DNA of 64,000 bases from Salinisphaera sp040361255 (GCF_040361255.1 NZ_APNG01000001.1:186001-250000); one strand, 5' to 3'. Positions 42,881-52,946 are shown, numbered from the stretch's first letter. The notes: generated by a model not told the origin, from the sequence alone. Made by a program: numbers and translations.

Positions 42881-43228
42881 TTAGCGCTGCAACTGCGACA
42901 GGTATGCCGCAATGTCCTTGATGTCCTGATCGCTCAGGCTCGACGCCTGGGCATGCATGGTCGAATGCTTGCGCGCGCCACTGCGATAGGCCTTGAGCGC
43001 GGATTCGATATAGGCAGCATGCTGACCAGCCAGCTTGGGCACGTGATAGGTCGGATAGGCATTGTTGTAATCGGGAATGCCGTGACAACCCTCGCAGGTG
43101 TAGAAGCGTTCCTTGCCGGCCGCCGCGTCGCCGGCCGTATCGCCGCCCTCGGCCTGGGCGAACGCAGGGCCATACACGAAGGCGCAACAAACCAAGACCG
43201 CAAGGGCCTTACGCCAACTTTGAATCAT
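42881..43228 (-). CDS. monohaem cytochrome c
   Basis: A 115-residue periplasmic cytochrome c with a signal peptide (ending VYGPAFAQA) and a single haem-binding CEGCHG. The C-terminal half has the ARKHSTMHAQASSLSDQDI segment with the likely axial Met. It is clearly related to the adjacent gene, suggesting a tandem duplication that together mimics the two-domain cytochrome c4. First of the pair in transcription order. Confidence 0.9.
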   Translation of the reverse strand: MIQSWRKALAVLVCCAFVYGPAFAQAEGGDTAGDAAAGKERFYTCEGCHGIPDYNNAYPTYHVPKLAGQHAAYIESALKAYRSGARKHSTMHAQASSLSDQDIKDIAAYLSQLQR

Positions 43229-43318
43229 CGAAATCTCCCGAAAACAGCCTGCGCCATGGAGCCCGGCGCAGCGCTATGCTCTTGTAAAACCGCGCGCGAG
43301 TCAATTCGCCGGCGGTGT

Positions 43319-43996
43319 TCAGTCCTGTGAGTCGCCCCGGGTCAGCGGCTCGACCACCTGCGCGATACTGGCGTTGAGATTGAACGCAGAACGCTCACCT
43401 TCGCCTTTAGCGCGCCCGAGATCGTGTTCGTCGAGCTGAAGCAGTACCAGCTGGGCCATACCCCCCGCACGCCCCCCAGCCGGCCCCGACCAGACGCCGA
43501 TACGCGGCTCACCGGTGCCACTACGCGGCAAACCGCCCCCATAGATGCCGCGTAACGGTTCGGGCATGAGCGCCTGCGCGCCACCATCGAGCGGCGAGGT
43601 GCTCAATTGCACATCCAGCCAGGTGCGCCAGCGGCGCGTTGCAAGCTGTTCCAGCGGCTGTGCAGGCAAGCGCTCTACCACGCCCCGCGCGAGCGCGGCG
43701 GCTGCGTTGCGTGAATAGCGGATCAATCCGCCGCGGTCGTCGCTATCGAGCACCAGACGCTGACGCTCGGCACCCGCGCCCGGCAGGCGCAGCGCCCCAT
43801 CGACATGGGCGCGCAGACGAAGCGACTGGCCCTGACCACGCGGCGTACGGCTGATCGCCACGGTCGCGGTCAGCCAGGGCGCGCCGCCGTAGGGGTTGGG
43901 TAGACGCAATTGCACGGTGGTATCGCGCGGTGAAGCGGCCACGGCGTGGTTCGGTTCGATCAAACGACGCACGCGCCGGCGGATGCGGTTGAACAT
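43319..43996 (-). CDS. hypothetical protein
   Basis: A 225-residue protein that starts with a very basic segment (FNRIRRRVRRLIEP) and has no signal peptide. The rest is Gly/Ala/Arg-rich with a beta-type pattern. No family is recognised. Codon use is like that of its neighbours. It is divergent from acyP; a perfect TATAAT at 44030-44035 in the 58-bp spacer probably serves acyP. Confidence 0.62.
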   Translation of the reverse strand: MFNRIRRRVRRLIEPNHAVAASPRDTTVQLRLPNPYGGAPWLTATVAISRTPRGQGQSLRLRAHVDGALRLPGAGAERQRLVLDSDDRGGLIRYSRNAAAALARGVVERLPAQPLEQLATRRWRTWLDVQLSTSPLDGGAQALMPEPLRGIYGGGLPRSGTGEPRIGVWSGPAGGRAGGMAQLVLLQLDEHDLGRAKGEGERSAFNLNASIAQVVEPLTRGDSQD

Positions 43997-44029
43997 GATT
44001 CGAAGCGCGCCAAATAAATATGGAAGCTA

Positions 44030-44035
44030 TATAAT
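44030..44035 (+). promoter_or_regulatory. -10 box for acyP
   Basis: A perfect TATAAT lies 19 bp before the acyP start at 44055. No good -35 is seen at the expected distance. Confidence 0.5.
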
Positions 44036-44054
44036 GACGCATTAGGACATCGCC

Positions 44055-44327
44055 ATGAACAACGCACGTCAATTCCTTGTAAGCGGCCGCGTGCAGGGCG
44101 TGGGCTTTAGAGCCGCCACGCGCGAACGCGCCAACGAACTCGGCCTGGGCGGCTGGGTTCACAACCTGGCCGACGGCCGGGTCGAAGTACAGGCGGCTGG
44201 AAACGACGAAGCGCTCGATGCCCTGGCCCACTGGCTCGCCGACGGCCCGTCCGCGGCGAAAGTGGACCATATCGATGCCCAATCCATCGAATCATCGGAT
44301 GCGCCCACACCATTCGCCATCCGTTGA
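44055..44327 (+). CDS. acyP: acylphosphatase
   Basis: A 90-residue acylphosphatase. The phosphate-binding GRVQGVGFRAATRERANELG carries the catalytic Arg, and the WVHNLADGRVEV segment holds the catalytic Asn. It hydrolyses the carboxyl-phosphate bond of acyl phosphates in the cytoplasm. The length is standard. The next gene is 42 bp downstream on the same strand. Confidence 0.94.
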   Translation: MNNARQFLVSGRVQGVGFRAATRERANELGLGGWVHNLADGRVEVQAAGNDEALDALAHWLADGPSAAKVDHIDAQSIESSDAPTPFAIR

Positions 44328-44369
44328 TTCGGGGCCGCCCGCCGGCCCTTACAAACCGTTGTTGCCGAC

Positions 44370-45113
44370 ATGACCATCCGATCGACCGATGCCGTGCTGC
44401 CCCGCTGGGCCTGGCTTGGCGTGCCCCTGGGCCTTTATCTGGCCCATTTTATGGCCCGCGCGCTGCTCAGCGAGCCGGTCTACGACGCCTGGCTGCGCCA
44501 CGAATCGGGACTGACCGAAATCGGTACCGTGGCAACCCTCGCGCTTGCCTTTGTCGCCGGCGTGTCGGTGACGGTCTGGGCCTTTCGCCGCGGCGATCGT
44601 GCGCTGACGGTGTTTTTTGCCCTGTTCAGCCTGGGCTGTCTGTATTTCGGGGGCGAAGAAGCCAGCTGGGGCCAGCACTGGTTCGGCTGGAGCACGCCCG
44701 AACAGTGGCGCTCGCTCAACAACCAGGGCGAAACCAACCTGCACAATTCGAATTCGGTGGCCGGCTCGCTGCTCGATCAGCTACCGCGTAACTTGCTGGG
44801 CGCGGCCATGCTCATTGGCGGCGCGATTCTGCCGATTGCGCGGCGCCTGCGCGGGCGCTTTTATGCGCGTGGCACGTTCGGCTACTGGGTCATGCCGGGC
44901 TTCGACTGCGTGGCGATCGGCCTGCTCGCGCCCTTGGCCTCGGTGCCGGAAAAGCTGCTCGAATCCACGCTGGGCGACGTGCCGTTTCCTTTCGATATCG
45001 AGGCCGGCGAAGTCAAGGAACTGATGTTCGCGGTGTTTTTGTGTCTGTATATCGTTACGGTATGCCTGCGCATCCGTCGCGACCCGGGCGCCGGCGGACG
45101 GACCAGCGCCTGA
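44370..45113 (+). CDS. hypothetical membrane protein
   Basis: A 247-residue protein with about six hydrophobic segments. A conserved-looking GGEEASWGQHWFGWSTPE patch near residues 92-110 lies between helices, with charged and aromatic residues that could form an active or binding site. No family is recognised. It is downstream of acyP and upstream (opposite direction) of the candidate sRNA terminator. Confidence 0.72.
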   Translation: MTIRSTDAVLPRWAWLGVPLGLYLAHFMARALLSEPVYDAWLRHESGLTEIGTVATLALAFVAGVSVTVWAFRRGDRALTVFFALFSLGCLYFGGEEASWGQHWFGWSTPEQWRSLNNQGETNLHNSNSVAGSLLDQLPRNLLGAAMLIGGAILPIARRLRGRFYARGTFGYWVMPGFDCVAIGLLAPLASVPEKLLESTLGDVPFPFDIEAGEVKELMFAVFLCLYIVTVCLRIRRDPGAGGRTSA

Positions 45114-45121
45114 CGCCAGAC

Positions 45122-45310
45122 AAAAGAAAGGCCCGAATCGGGAGGGCAGCCGATCCGGGCCTTGAAGAGCGGCGCCGCTCGGGGGGAAGCGACGCCACCA
45201 TCACAACGTCATCGCTCGGGTAGGATAGACGCTGCGTTGGCGCAAAAACCGGTGAAGGGGGAACACCGATTCTGCGAAGAGCGGCGAGGTATTGCGCCCC
45301 GCCGGCTTCG
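45122..45310 (-). ncRNA. candidate sRNA with three C-rich loop hairpins
   Basis: On the minus strand, a TATAAT at 45317-45322 precedes a transcript of about 190 nt. After a small 5' hairpin, three hairpins follow. Hairpin 1 (about 45242-45275) has stem CGGTG/CACCG extended by CGCA/TGCG, with loop UUCCCCCUU. Hairpin 2 (about 45170-45196) has stem GGCGUCGCU/AGCGGCGCC, with loop UCCCCCCG. Hairpin 3 (45128-45163) is a perfect 14-bp stem beginning AAGGCCCGGAUCGG, with loop CUGCCCUC, followed by UCUUUU as a Rho-independent terminator. No reading frame of note runs in this direction. C-rich loops can pair with G-rich Shine-Dalgarno sites, as in Xanthomonas sX13, so a trans-acting regulator is proposed. 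Confidence 0.6.
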
Positions 45311-45334
45311 AAACGAATTATAGGCAATGCACAT

Positions 45335-45373
45335 CGCTATTCATAATTGCATTTCTTAGTACTATGAATAGCG
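45335..45373. promoter_or_regulatory. inverted repeat upstream of the sRNA candidate and prfC
   Basis: Perfect 11-bp arms CGCTATTCATA (45335-45345) and TATGAATAGCG (45363-45373) with a 17-bp spacer. The left arm overlaps the expected -35 position of the minus-strand sRNA promoter; the site also lies about 60 bp before prfC. An operator for a dimeric repressor is likely. No regulator gene is adjacent. Confidence 0.6.
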
Positions 45374-45434
45374 TTGCACTATACACATATTTTTGCCAAT
45401 CCATACAGCCTTTTATAGTGACCGGGAGCCACCG

Positions 45435-47045
<1,611 letters not shown>

Positions 47046-47068
47046 GGTAGTCCTGACAGATCGACCGC

Positions 47069-47096
47069 CGCGAGCACGATGTCGTGCTCGCGCGGT
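47069..47096 (+). terminator. hairpin between convergent prfC and ppx
   Basis: A perfect 11-bp stem CGCGAGCACGA/TCGTGCTCGCG (47069-47079 and 47082-47092) in the 73-bp gap, followed by CGGTTTAT. The T-tract is short, so strength is uncertain; it could serve prfC. Confidence 0.55.
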
Positions 47097-47118
47097 TTAT
47101 CGCGGCTGCGCTGACCGC

Positions 47119-48642
47119 TTACGCCTCGTCGGCGACGGTATGCAGGGTGATATCGGCGCGGGCGAGCAGTTCCGACTCACGGGCCAGATCGGCCTGGGTG
47201 AGCGGACGCTCGTCCAGCCAGTCGGCATCGCAGTGCAGACTCAGCGCGTTCTTTTCGACCGCCAGCCAGGCCGGCGGCGTGATATCCGGATCGCGACCGC
47301 GGTGCAGAATCACCGCCAGACGCAACACCAGCGCCAACCGATAGGCCAGCGCGCGCCAGTCCGCGGGTAGCGCATCCACCAGATCGGCCCGAAAACGCCC
47401 GCGATGCAGGCGCACGAGCGTGGCCAGCACGGCCTGGTCGGTACGCGAAAACCCCTGCAGATCGGCATTCCGCAGAATGTATTCGCCGTGCTTGTGATAG
47501 CCCTTGTGGGAAATGGCCAGCCCGATTTCGTGCAACAACGCCGCCCAGCGCAGCAGCCGGGGTGCCATGCCGGTGGCGCGTTCGTCGTCGTAGTCGCCCA
47601 GCAGGGCGATGGCGGTCGCGGCCACCCGCTCGGCCTGGGCATGGTCGACGTCATAGCGTTGACTGGCCGCGAGCACGCCATCCTCGCGGGCATCGTGGTC
47701 GTGCAGACGCCCGAGCAGGTCGGCAACCACGCCTTCGCGCAGGGCCTTGTCGGATACCCGCATCGCCTCGATACCCAAGCTTTCGAACAGGCCGGTGAGT
47801 ACCGCCAGCCCGCCGGGAAAGATCGCGCGCCGCTCATCGGATACGCCGGGCAGGTCCAGCTTGTCGACCTTGCCGGCCTTGAGCAGTGCCCGCGCCAGCG
47901 TCTTGAGATCGGCCGGGGTAATGGTTTCGTCGGTCTTTTTGGCGCCGGCGGCCCGCAGAATCGACTTCACACTGCCCGACGCGCCGATAGCCAGATCCCA
48001 ACCCGCCTTGCGATAGGCGCGTGCGATGGGCTCGACGGTCAACCGCGCATCGGTGACCGCGGCCTGCCAGGCCTTGCGGCTGATCTTGCCGTTGCCGAAA
48101 AACCGCTGCATCTGCACGACCGCGCCCAGCGACAGGCTTTCGACCAGTAACGGGCGCGCCAACTCGCCCACGATCACTTCCGTGGAGCCGCCGCCGATAT
48201 CGATCACCAGCCGCCGCGGGTGATCCGTGCCCAGATCCTGAATCACGCCGCCATAGATCAGACGTGCCTCTTCGGCGCCGTAAATCACTTCCACCGGATG
48301 ACCGAGTGCGGCGCTGGCTTCGGCCAGAAACGCATCGGAATCGCGCGCACGGCGCAGCGTATTGGTGCCCACCGCGCGTACATGGCCCGCCGGAATACCT
48401 TGCAGGCGTTGTCCGAAACGCTCCAGGCAGGCCAGCGCACGCGCGGCGGCATCCGGGTCGAGCCGCCGATCGGCGCTCAGCCCGCCGGCCAGGCGTACCG
48501 ACTCCTTGAGCCGATCGACCACATGCAACTTGCCGCCATCATCGCGGACCACGATCATGTGAAAACTGTTGGAGCCCAGATCGACCGCCGCAACAGTCTG
48601 CGGGCCCGGCGCCGCATCGCCTGTTTCCCTGTTGCGGTTCAT
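47119..48642 (-). CDS. ppx: Ppx/GppA family phosphatase (exopolyphosphatase)
   Basis: A 507-residue Ppx/GppA protein. The N-terminal AVDLGSNSFHMIV, the GAEEARLIYGGV and the IDIGGGSTEVIVGE motifs belong to the actin-like ATPase fold; the C-terminal HD-like domain has LLHEIGLAISHKGYHKHGEYIL. The enzyme removes phosphate from polyphosphate or pppGpp. The 500-residue size with the C-terminal domain favours Ppx over the shorter forms. It is divergent from the NlpC/P60 gene. Confidence 0.92.
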   Translation of the reverse strand: MNRNRETGDAAPGPQTVAAVDLGSNSFHMIVVRDDGGKLHVVDRLKESVRLAGGLSADRRLDPDAAARALACLERFGQRLQGIPAGHVRAVGTNTLRRARDSDAFLAEASAALGHPVEVIYGAEEARLIYGGVIQDLGTDHPRRLVIDIGGGSTEVIVGELARPLLVESLSLGAVVQMQRFFGNGKISRKAWQAAVTDARLTVEPIARAYRKAGWDLAIGASGSVKSILRAAGAKKTDETITPADLKTLARALLKAGKVDKLDLPGVSDERRAIFPGGLAVLTGLFESLGIEAMRVSDKALREGVVADLLGRLHDHDAREDGVLAASQRYDVDHAQAERVAATAIALLGDYDDERATGMAPRLLRWAALLHEIGLAISHKGYHKHGEYILRNADLQGFSRTDQAVLATLVRLHRGRFRADLVDALPADWRALAYRLALVLRLAVILHRGRDPDITPPAWLAVEKNALSLHCDADWLDERPLTQADLARESELLARADITLHTVADEA

Positions 48643-48687
48643 TTGTCTATCTTAAGCGGGCCGGCCGGGGCGCCGATAAGGGAATTG

Positions 48688-49257
48688 ATGAACACGGGCA
48701 AATACAGGCACGAAGGAATGGCGCAGGCGATTATGTCGCAACAACGCGGGCGCGTGTACCCGCAATGGCTGCTGATGCTGATCGTGGCGGTACTGATCGG
48801 CGGCTGTGCGAGCCAACCGAGCTACCGGGGTAGCGCAGGCTATTCGGGCATCGACAAGAGCCGATATCCCGATCACGGCGCGATGGTGGATGCCCTCTAC
48901 GACTATTATCACCAGTGGCGCGGCGTGCCCTATCGCTATGGCGGCATCGACCGCAACGGCATCGATTGTTCTGCGTTCGTGGCGCGCACCATGAGCGAAC
49001 TGGAATCGCTGAACCTGCCGCGTACCACCAGCGCCCAGGCCCGGCTGGGCCAGCCGATCAGCGCGGGCGATCTCTCGCCGGGCGATCTGGTGTTCTTCAA
49101 GACCGGCTACTCCAGCCGGCATGTCGGCATCTATGTCGGCGCGGGGCGCTTCATGCACGCCTCGACCAGCCAGGGCGTGACCATGTCGCGCCTGGATAAT
49201 ATCTACTGGCGCAGCCATTACTGGCAGTCGCGCCGGCTAACCACGCAGACGTACTGA
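48688..49257 (+). CDS. NlpC/P60 family lipoprotein hydrolase
   Basis: A 189-residue predicted lipoprotein with a cell-wall peptidase domain. The lipobox is VLIGGC. The catalytic triad is Cys in GIDCSAFV, His in SRHVGIYVG and the third His in FMHAST. It resembles MepS/NlpC D,L-endopeptidases that cut meso-DAP cross-links to allow peptidoglycan growth. AAGGGA precedes the ATG at 48688; later in-frame ATGs at 48718 and 48733 are possible. Confidence 0.87.
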   Translation: MNTGKYRHEGMAQAIMSQQRGRVYPQWLLMLIVAVLIGGCASQPSYRGSAGYSGIDKSRYPDHGAMVDALYDYYHQWRGVPYRYGGIDRNGIDCSAFVARTMSELESLNLPRTTSAQARLGQPISAGDLSPGDLVFFKTGYSSRHVGIYVGAGRFMHASTSQGVTMSRLDNIYWRSHYWQSRRLTTQTY

Positions 49258-49279
49258 CGCGCTTCGGCGTGATCGCGGC

Positions 49280-50161
49280 ATGAGCGAATCGCAGCCCGCG
49301 GATCTGCGCACCCGTGTGCGCGAGATCATCTTCGGTACCGCCACCCCGGCCGGACGCGCCTTCGATATCGCGCTGCTGATCGTCATCGTCGCCAGCGTGC
49401 TCAATCTGATGCTGGTATCGGTGGCCGCGATCGAACAACGCATCGGCGGCATTTTGCACGCGTTGGAATGGCTGTTCACCGGCCTGTTCAGTATCGAATA
49501 CGCCGTGCGTATCTATGCCGCGCGCCGACGCTGGGCCTATATCCGCAGTTTCTACGGCATCATCGACCTGTTATCGATACTGCCGCTGTATCTAGCCCTG
49601 ATGCTGCCCTCGGCGCATTACTTCGTGGCCGTACGCGCCCTCCGGGTCATGCGAATCTTTCGCGTGCTCAAGCTCGTGCGCTATGCCAACGATGCCAATG
49701 TACTCACCCGCTCGCTGCGTCACGCCCAACGCAAGATGCAGATCTTTCTGGGCGTGCTGGCACTGGTGACCGTCATCCTTGGCGCGCTGATGTATGTCGT
49801 CGAAGGCCCGACCCACGGCTTTACCAGCATTCCGCGCAGCATGTACTGGGCCGTGGTGACCATCACCACCGTGGGCTACGGCGATATCGCGCCCGGCACG
49901 CCCATCGGCCAGGCGATCGCCGGGATCGCCATCATGCTGGGCTATGCCTTGCTGGCGGTCACCGGCGGCATCATCACCGCCGAACTCACCAACGAGATCG
50001 CCAACGAACGCCAGCTGCGCCAGTGCCCGCACTGTGAACGCAGCGGCCACGAAATCGATGCCCACTACTGCAAGTTCTGTGGCGGCCACCTCGACAAGAA
50101 CGACGATCAGGACCCGCCCGCCGACAAGGAACAGGCCGCCGACCGCGACAAGCTCGACTAG
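49280..50161 (+). CDS. voltage-gated potassium channel-like protein with zinc ribbon
   Basis: A 293-residue six-helix ion channel. S1-S4 span residues about 20-155, with the S4 voltage-sensor arginines in RALRVMRIFRVLKLVRY, and the pore has the potassium selectivity filter TVGYGD. A cytoplasmic C-terminal zinc ribbon CPHC...CKFC (about residues 252-272) follows S6, then a Lys/Asp-rich tail. The channel part is typical of bacterial Kv proteins; the short zinc ribbon is unusual and could sense metal or tether a partner. Confidence 0.9.
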   Translation: MSESQPADLRTRVREIIFGTATPAGRAFDIALLIVIVASVLNLMLVSVAAIEQRIGGILHALEWLFTGLFSIEYAVRIYAARRRWAYIRSFYGIIDLLSILPLYLALMLPSAHYFVAVRALRVMRIFRVLKLVRYANDANVLTRSLRHAQRKMQIFLGVLALVTVILGALMYVVEGPTHGFTSIPRSMYWAVVTITTVGYGDIAPGTPIGQAIAGIAIMLGYALLAVTGGIITAELTNEIANERQLRQCPHCERSGHEIDAHYCKFCGGHLDKNDDQDPPADKEQAADRDKLD

Positions 50162-50662
50162 CGGGCCGGCCCCGATAAGTCGATACCCGCATCCGGCGGC
50201 TTCGTTCCTTGAAGAGCCAGTCCGCAAATGCACGCCAAAAGCGCAAATGAAGAATGGCGGTTCGCCCCTCACGACCCACGCAAACGCGGGCATAGGCTGG
50301 ATTAGCGCAGCTTAATCCAACACCGGACGTAGCCGCCGGTGTCGATTCGACCGGCGTTGTCAAACCCGGCCATGACGGCCATTGCCCGTCTTGATCAAGT
50401 ACAAAGCTCAGCGTGCCATGAACATCAGATCATCCGGACTCCGAGCGCTTGGTCTGTCGCCTTATTCGCGCACCTTCGCCTTCATTTGCGGACAACCTGC
50501 TTGCTTGAGTGCAGCCAACTAAGCTTCATACAAAATCAAGTTGCTCGTTGGTTTTAAGCCGACGGCCCAGCCGCCCCACACGCCCACTCAACGTGACACG
50601 CCAGACATAAAAAAGCCCGTCACGAGGACGGGCTTTCAATCAGCAGGCGGTGCCCAGCGGCA
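50162..50662. repeat. gene-free region with B/GTAGG composite and inverted B
   Basis: No gene is supported in these 501 bp. A module B array (units at 50223, 50233 and 50242) is followed by a hairpin at 50291-50321 with stem GCTGGATTA/TAATCCAAC, in the same order as at 16969-17057. An inverted module B (units 50465-50490) with long flanks covers 50430-50520 and matches the 12163 copy. The desaturase terminator lies at the right end (50609-50637). Confidence 0.75.
50609..50637 (-). terminator. Rho-independent terminator of the desaturase gene
   Basis: On the minus strand, stem AAAGCCCGTC/GACGGGCTTT with a five-nt loop, followed by more T residues. It ends the desaturase transcript 26 bp after its stop codon at 50663. 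Confidence 0.88.
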
Positions 50663-51850
50663 TCAGGCCGGAGCCGGCTCCGAGCGCGCCTGTTCGATCA
50701 GGCGATGCGATACCGATCGGCGCAGCATTTCGTGCGCCCGCTCGATCGCACGATCCAGGCCTTCGTGGCGGATTTTGAACTTCGCATAGGCCCGCGCCTT
50801 GAGCTGTTCGACGCTGGGCAGTTCCGGTAGCTCGATTTCGGCCAGATAGGCTTCGGCGGAATCCCATTTGTCGCGCGCATGGGCACGCAGATCGTCGAGG
50901 ATATGGCTGCCTTCCCAGCGCGCCCGGATGTTGCGGCTGATGCGATCGGCCGAGAAGCCTTCCGCGATATAGACCGCACATTTGTCGATGATCTTCTGGG
51001 TGGGCGCCTTCTCGTTGGCGAGAATGGTCTTGGGCGGCTGACGCAGATCCCAAACCAGGCCCAGCTTCTCGAAGCCGAGCAACAGGTAGTAGGTGGTATC
51101 GATTTCCCACCAGAAGAAACCGTTGCGCGCGGCCGACGGGTAATAGTGATGGTTGTTGTGCCAACCCTCGCCCATGGTCAGCAGCGCCAGGAACCAGTTG
51201 TTACGCGAATCGTCGCCGGTGAGATAGCGCTGCTTGCCGATGACATGGTTGAGCGAGTTGATGGTGAAGGTGGCGTGATAGACCAGCACGGTCGAGAGCA
51301 CGAAGCCCGACACCAGACCGGCCCAGCCGCCCACGACAAAGCACAGGCTGGCGACGATGATGGCCGGCAGGAACTGATGCCGTTCGATCCAGCGCATTTC
51401 CGGATATTTGGAGAAATCCTTGATCAGGTCCATCTCGGCATGGGAGCGCGCTTCACGATAGACCCAGCCCACATGGGCATCCAGAAAGCCGTACTGGCGC
51501 GGCGAGTGCGAATCGGCCGGCATATCGGAATCGCGATGGTGCTCGCGGTGCTTGGCCGCCCACCAGAGCGGGCCGCGCTGCAACGCAGCCGAGCCGACAA
51601 AGGCCAGCACGAACTGAAACACGCGGCTGGTCTTGTAGCCACGATGGGAAAAATAGCGATGATAGCCGGCCGTAATGGCGAACACGCGCGCAAAATACAG
51701 CCCAACGCACAGCGCAATCGAGGTGGCAGTAAAACCGGTCCACCAGATGCCGATCAAGGCCACATGCAACAGCGCGAACGGTATGAATTCAACCCAATTG
51801 AACTTGTCGTCCAGGTGGGGGTTGGCGGGATATTTCCTTTCTGCGGACAT
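50663..51850 (-). CDS. acyl-CoA/acyl-lipid delta-9 desaturase
   Basis: A 395-residue membrane fatty-acid desaturase. All three histidine boxes are present: HRYFSH, HREHH and HNNHH, with flanking hydrophobic helices (about residues 20-75 and 150-200). It introduces a cis double bond into saturated acyl chains, using a di-iron centre. The start at 51850 gives MSAERKYP; an earlier ATG at 51895 lies within the promoter operator. A promoter TTGAAA-17-CATACT and a palindrome overlapping the transcription start suggest repression by a TetR-type sensor of unsaturated fatty acids. Confidence 0.92.
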   Translation of the reverse strand: MSAERKYPANPHLDDKFNWVEFIPFALLHVALIGIWWTGFTATSIALCVGLYFARVFAITAGYHRYFSHRGYKTSRVFQFVLAFVGSAALQRGPLWWAAKHREHHRDSDMPADSHSPRQYGFLDAHVGWVYREARSHAEMDLIKDFSKYPEMRWIERHQFLPAIIVASLCFVVGGWAGLVSGFVLSTVLVYHATFTINSLNHVIGKQRYLTGDDSRNNWFLALLTMGEGWHNNHHYYPSAARNGFFWWEIDTTYYLLLGFEKLGLVWDLRQPPKTILANEKAPTQKIIDKCAVYIAEGFSADRISRNIRARWEGSHILDDLRAHARDKWDSAEAYLAEIELPELPSVEQLKARAYAKFKIRHEGLDRAIERAHEMLRRSVSHRLIEQARSEPAPA

Positions 51851-51887
51851 CGCCTGATTCGCCTCACGATTTGCGGTAATTTCGTTG

Positions 51888-51943
51888 CAGTGCACAACTG
51901 TTCACTGCAGTCAAAGTATGCGGTAGATAGGAACGATTTTCAA
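51888..51943 (-). promoter_or_regulatory. desaturase promoter with DesT/FabR-like operator
   Basis: On the minus strand the -35 is TTGAAA (51938-51943), the -10 is CATACT (51915-51920) and the spacer is 17 bp. Just downstream, a 20-bp palindrome CAGTG...CACTG (51888-51907) matches its own complement at 16 of 20 positions and resembles DesT operators (AGTGAAC...GTTGACT). It would block transcription when a TetR-family protein binds. Confidence 0.5.
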
Positions 51944-52124
51944 TAAAACCGTGTTTCGAATACGAGCAAGGAATGTGCCCATTTCCACGCTTCAGCCGGG
52001 GCCTGCCCCGAAAACAGACCGCTGGCAACAGCTGGCATGCTTGCCCGTAAACACCCTCGACAAGCACCAACGTGACTTGTCGGCCGACCATACCGAGACA
52101 GTGCCGCCGCGCTTTTGTTCTGGA

Positions 52125-52946
52125 TCAATCCAGCGCGGCGAAATCGAACAGCTCGCGATCGGCCATCTGCGAGGGCGCGATGCGCGTCATGGAACGAAAG
52201 ATACGTTCACTGCGGCCGGGGTCGATGCGCTCCCAGTCGGCCAGCATCGCCTTGATGTTCTGGCGCTGCAGATTGGCCTGCGAACCACACAGATTGCAGG
52301 GAATGATCGGGTACTGATTCAGCCGTGCATAGCGTTCGATATCGCGCTCGCTGCAATAGGCCAGCGGGCGGATGACCACATTCTCGCCGTCGTCGGACCT
52401 GAGCTTGGGCGGCATCCCGGCCATACGTGCGCCATGGAACATGTTCAGAAACATGGTTTCGACGATGTCGTCGCGATGGTGGCCAAGGGCGATCCGGTTG
52501 AAGCCGTTTTCGCGCGCATAACGATAGAGAATGCCGCGGCGCAGCCGCGAGCACAGTCCGCACATGGTCGCGCCTTCGGGCACCTTTTCGGTGACGACAC
52601 TATAAGTATCACGCTCGAGAATTTCGTAATCCACGCCGAGCCCGTCCAGATAGGCCGGCAGTATATGTTCCGGAAAACCGGGCTGCTTCTGGTCGAGATT
52701 GACCGCGCGCAGCTCGAAGCGCACGGGTGCGACTTCCTGCAGATAGCGCAGCATGTCCAACATGGTGTAGCTGTCCTTGCCACCGGACAGGCAAACCATG
52801 ATGCGATCGCCATCGCGGATCATGTCGTAGTCGGTCACGGCCTGACCAGTCAGACGCTTGAGTCGCTTGGCGAGCTTGTTCGCCGCAACCGAGCCCGGCG
52901 TCAGGCCGGCCGGCGGGCGGGTGTCGAGTACCGGAATATCGGACAT
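52125..52946 (-). CDS. ttcA: tRNA 2-thiocytidine(32) synthetase TtcA
   Basis: A 273-residue PP-loop ATPase that thiolates C32 of tRNA using a 4Fe-4S cluster. The PP-loop is SGGKDSYTML (about residues 53-62), with a first Cys pair in CGLCSRLRRG and a second in PCNLCGSQ. The length is typical of TtcA. It is separated from the desaturase gene (same strand) by 274 bp that include the desaturase promoter. Confidence 0.95.
   Translation of the reverse strand: MSDIPVLDTRPPAGLTPGSVAANKLAKRLKRLTGQAVTDYDMIRDGDRIMVCLSGGKDSYTMLDMLRYLQEVAPVRFELRAVNLDQKQPGFPEHILPAYLDGLGVDYEILERDTYSVVTEKVPEGATMCGLCSRLRRGILYRYARENGFNRIALGHHRDDIVETMFLNMFHGARMAGMPPKLRSDDGENVVIRPLAYCSERDIERYARLNQYPIIPCNLCGSQANLQRQNIKAMLADWERIDPGRSERIFRSMTRIAPSQMADRELFDFAALD

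Noticed and set aside
45122..45310. Plus-strand RsmY/Z-type RNA with GGA loops
   Set aside because: Read on the plus strand the loops are G-rich, with GGA motifs, but there is no plus-strand terminator U-tract or promoter in the right place; both are present on the minus strand.
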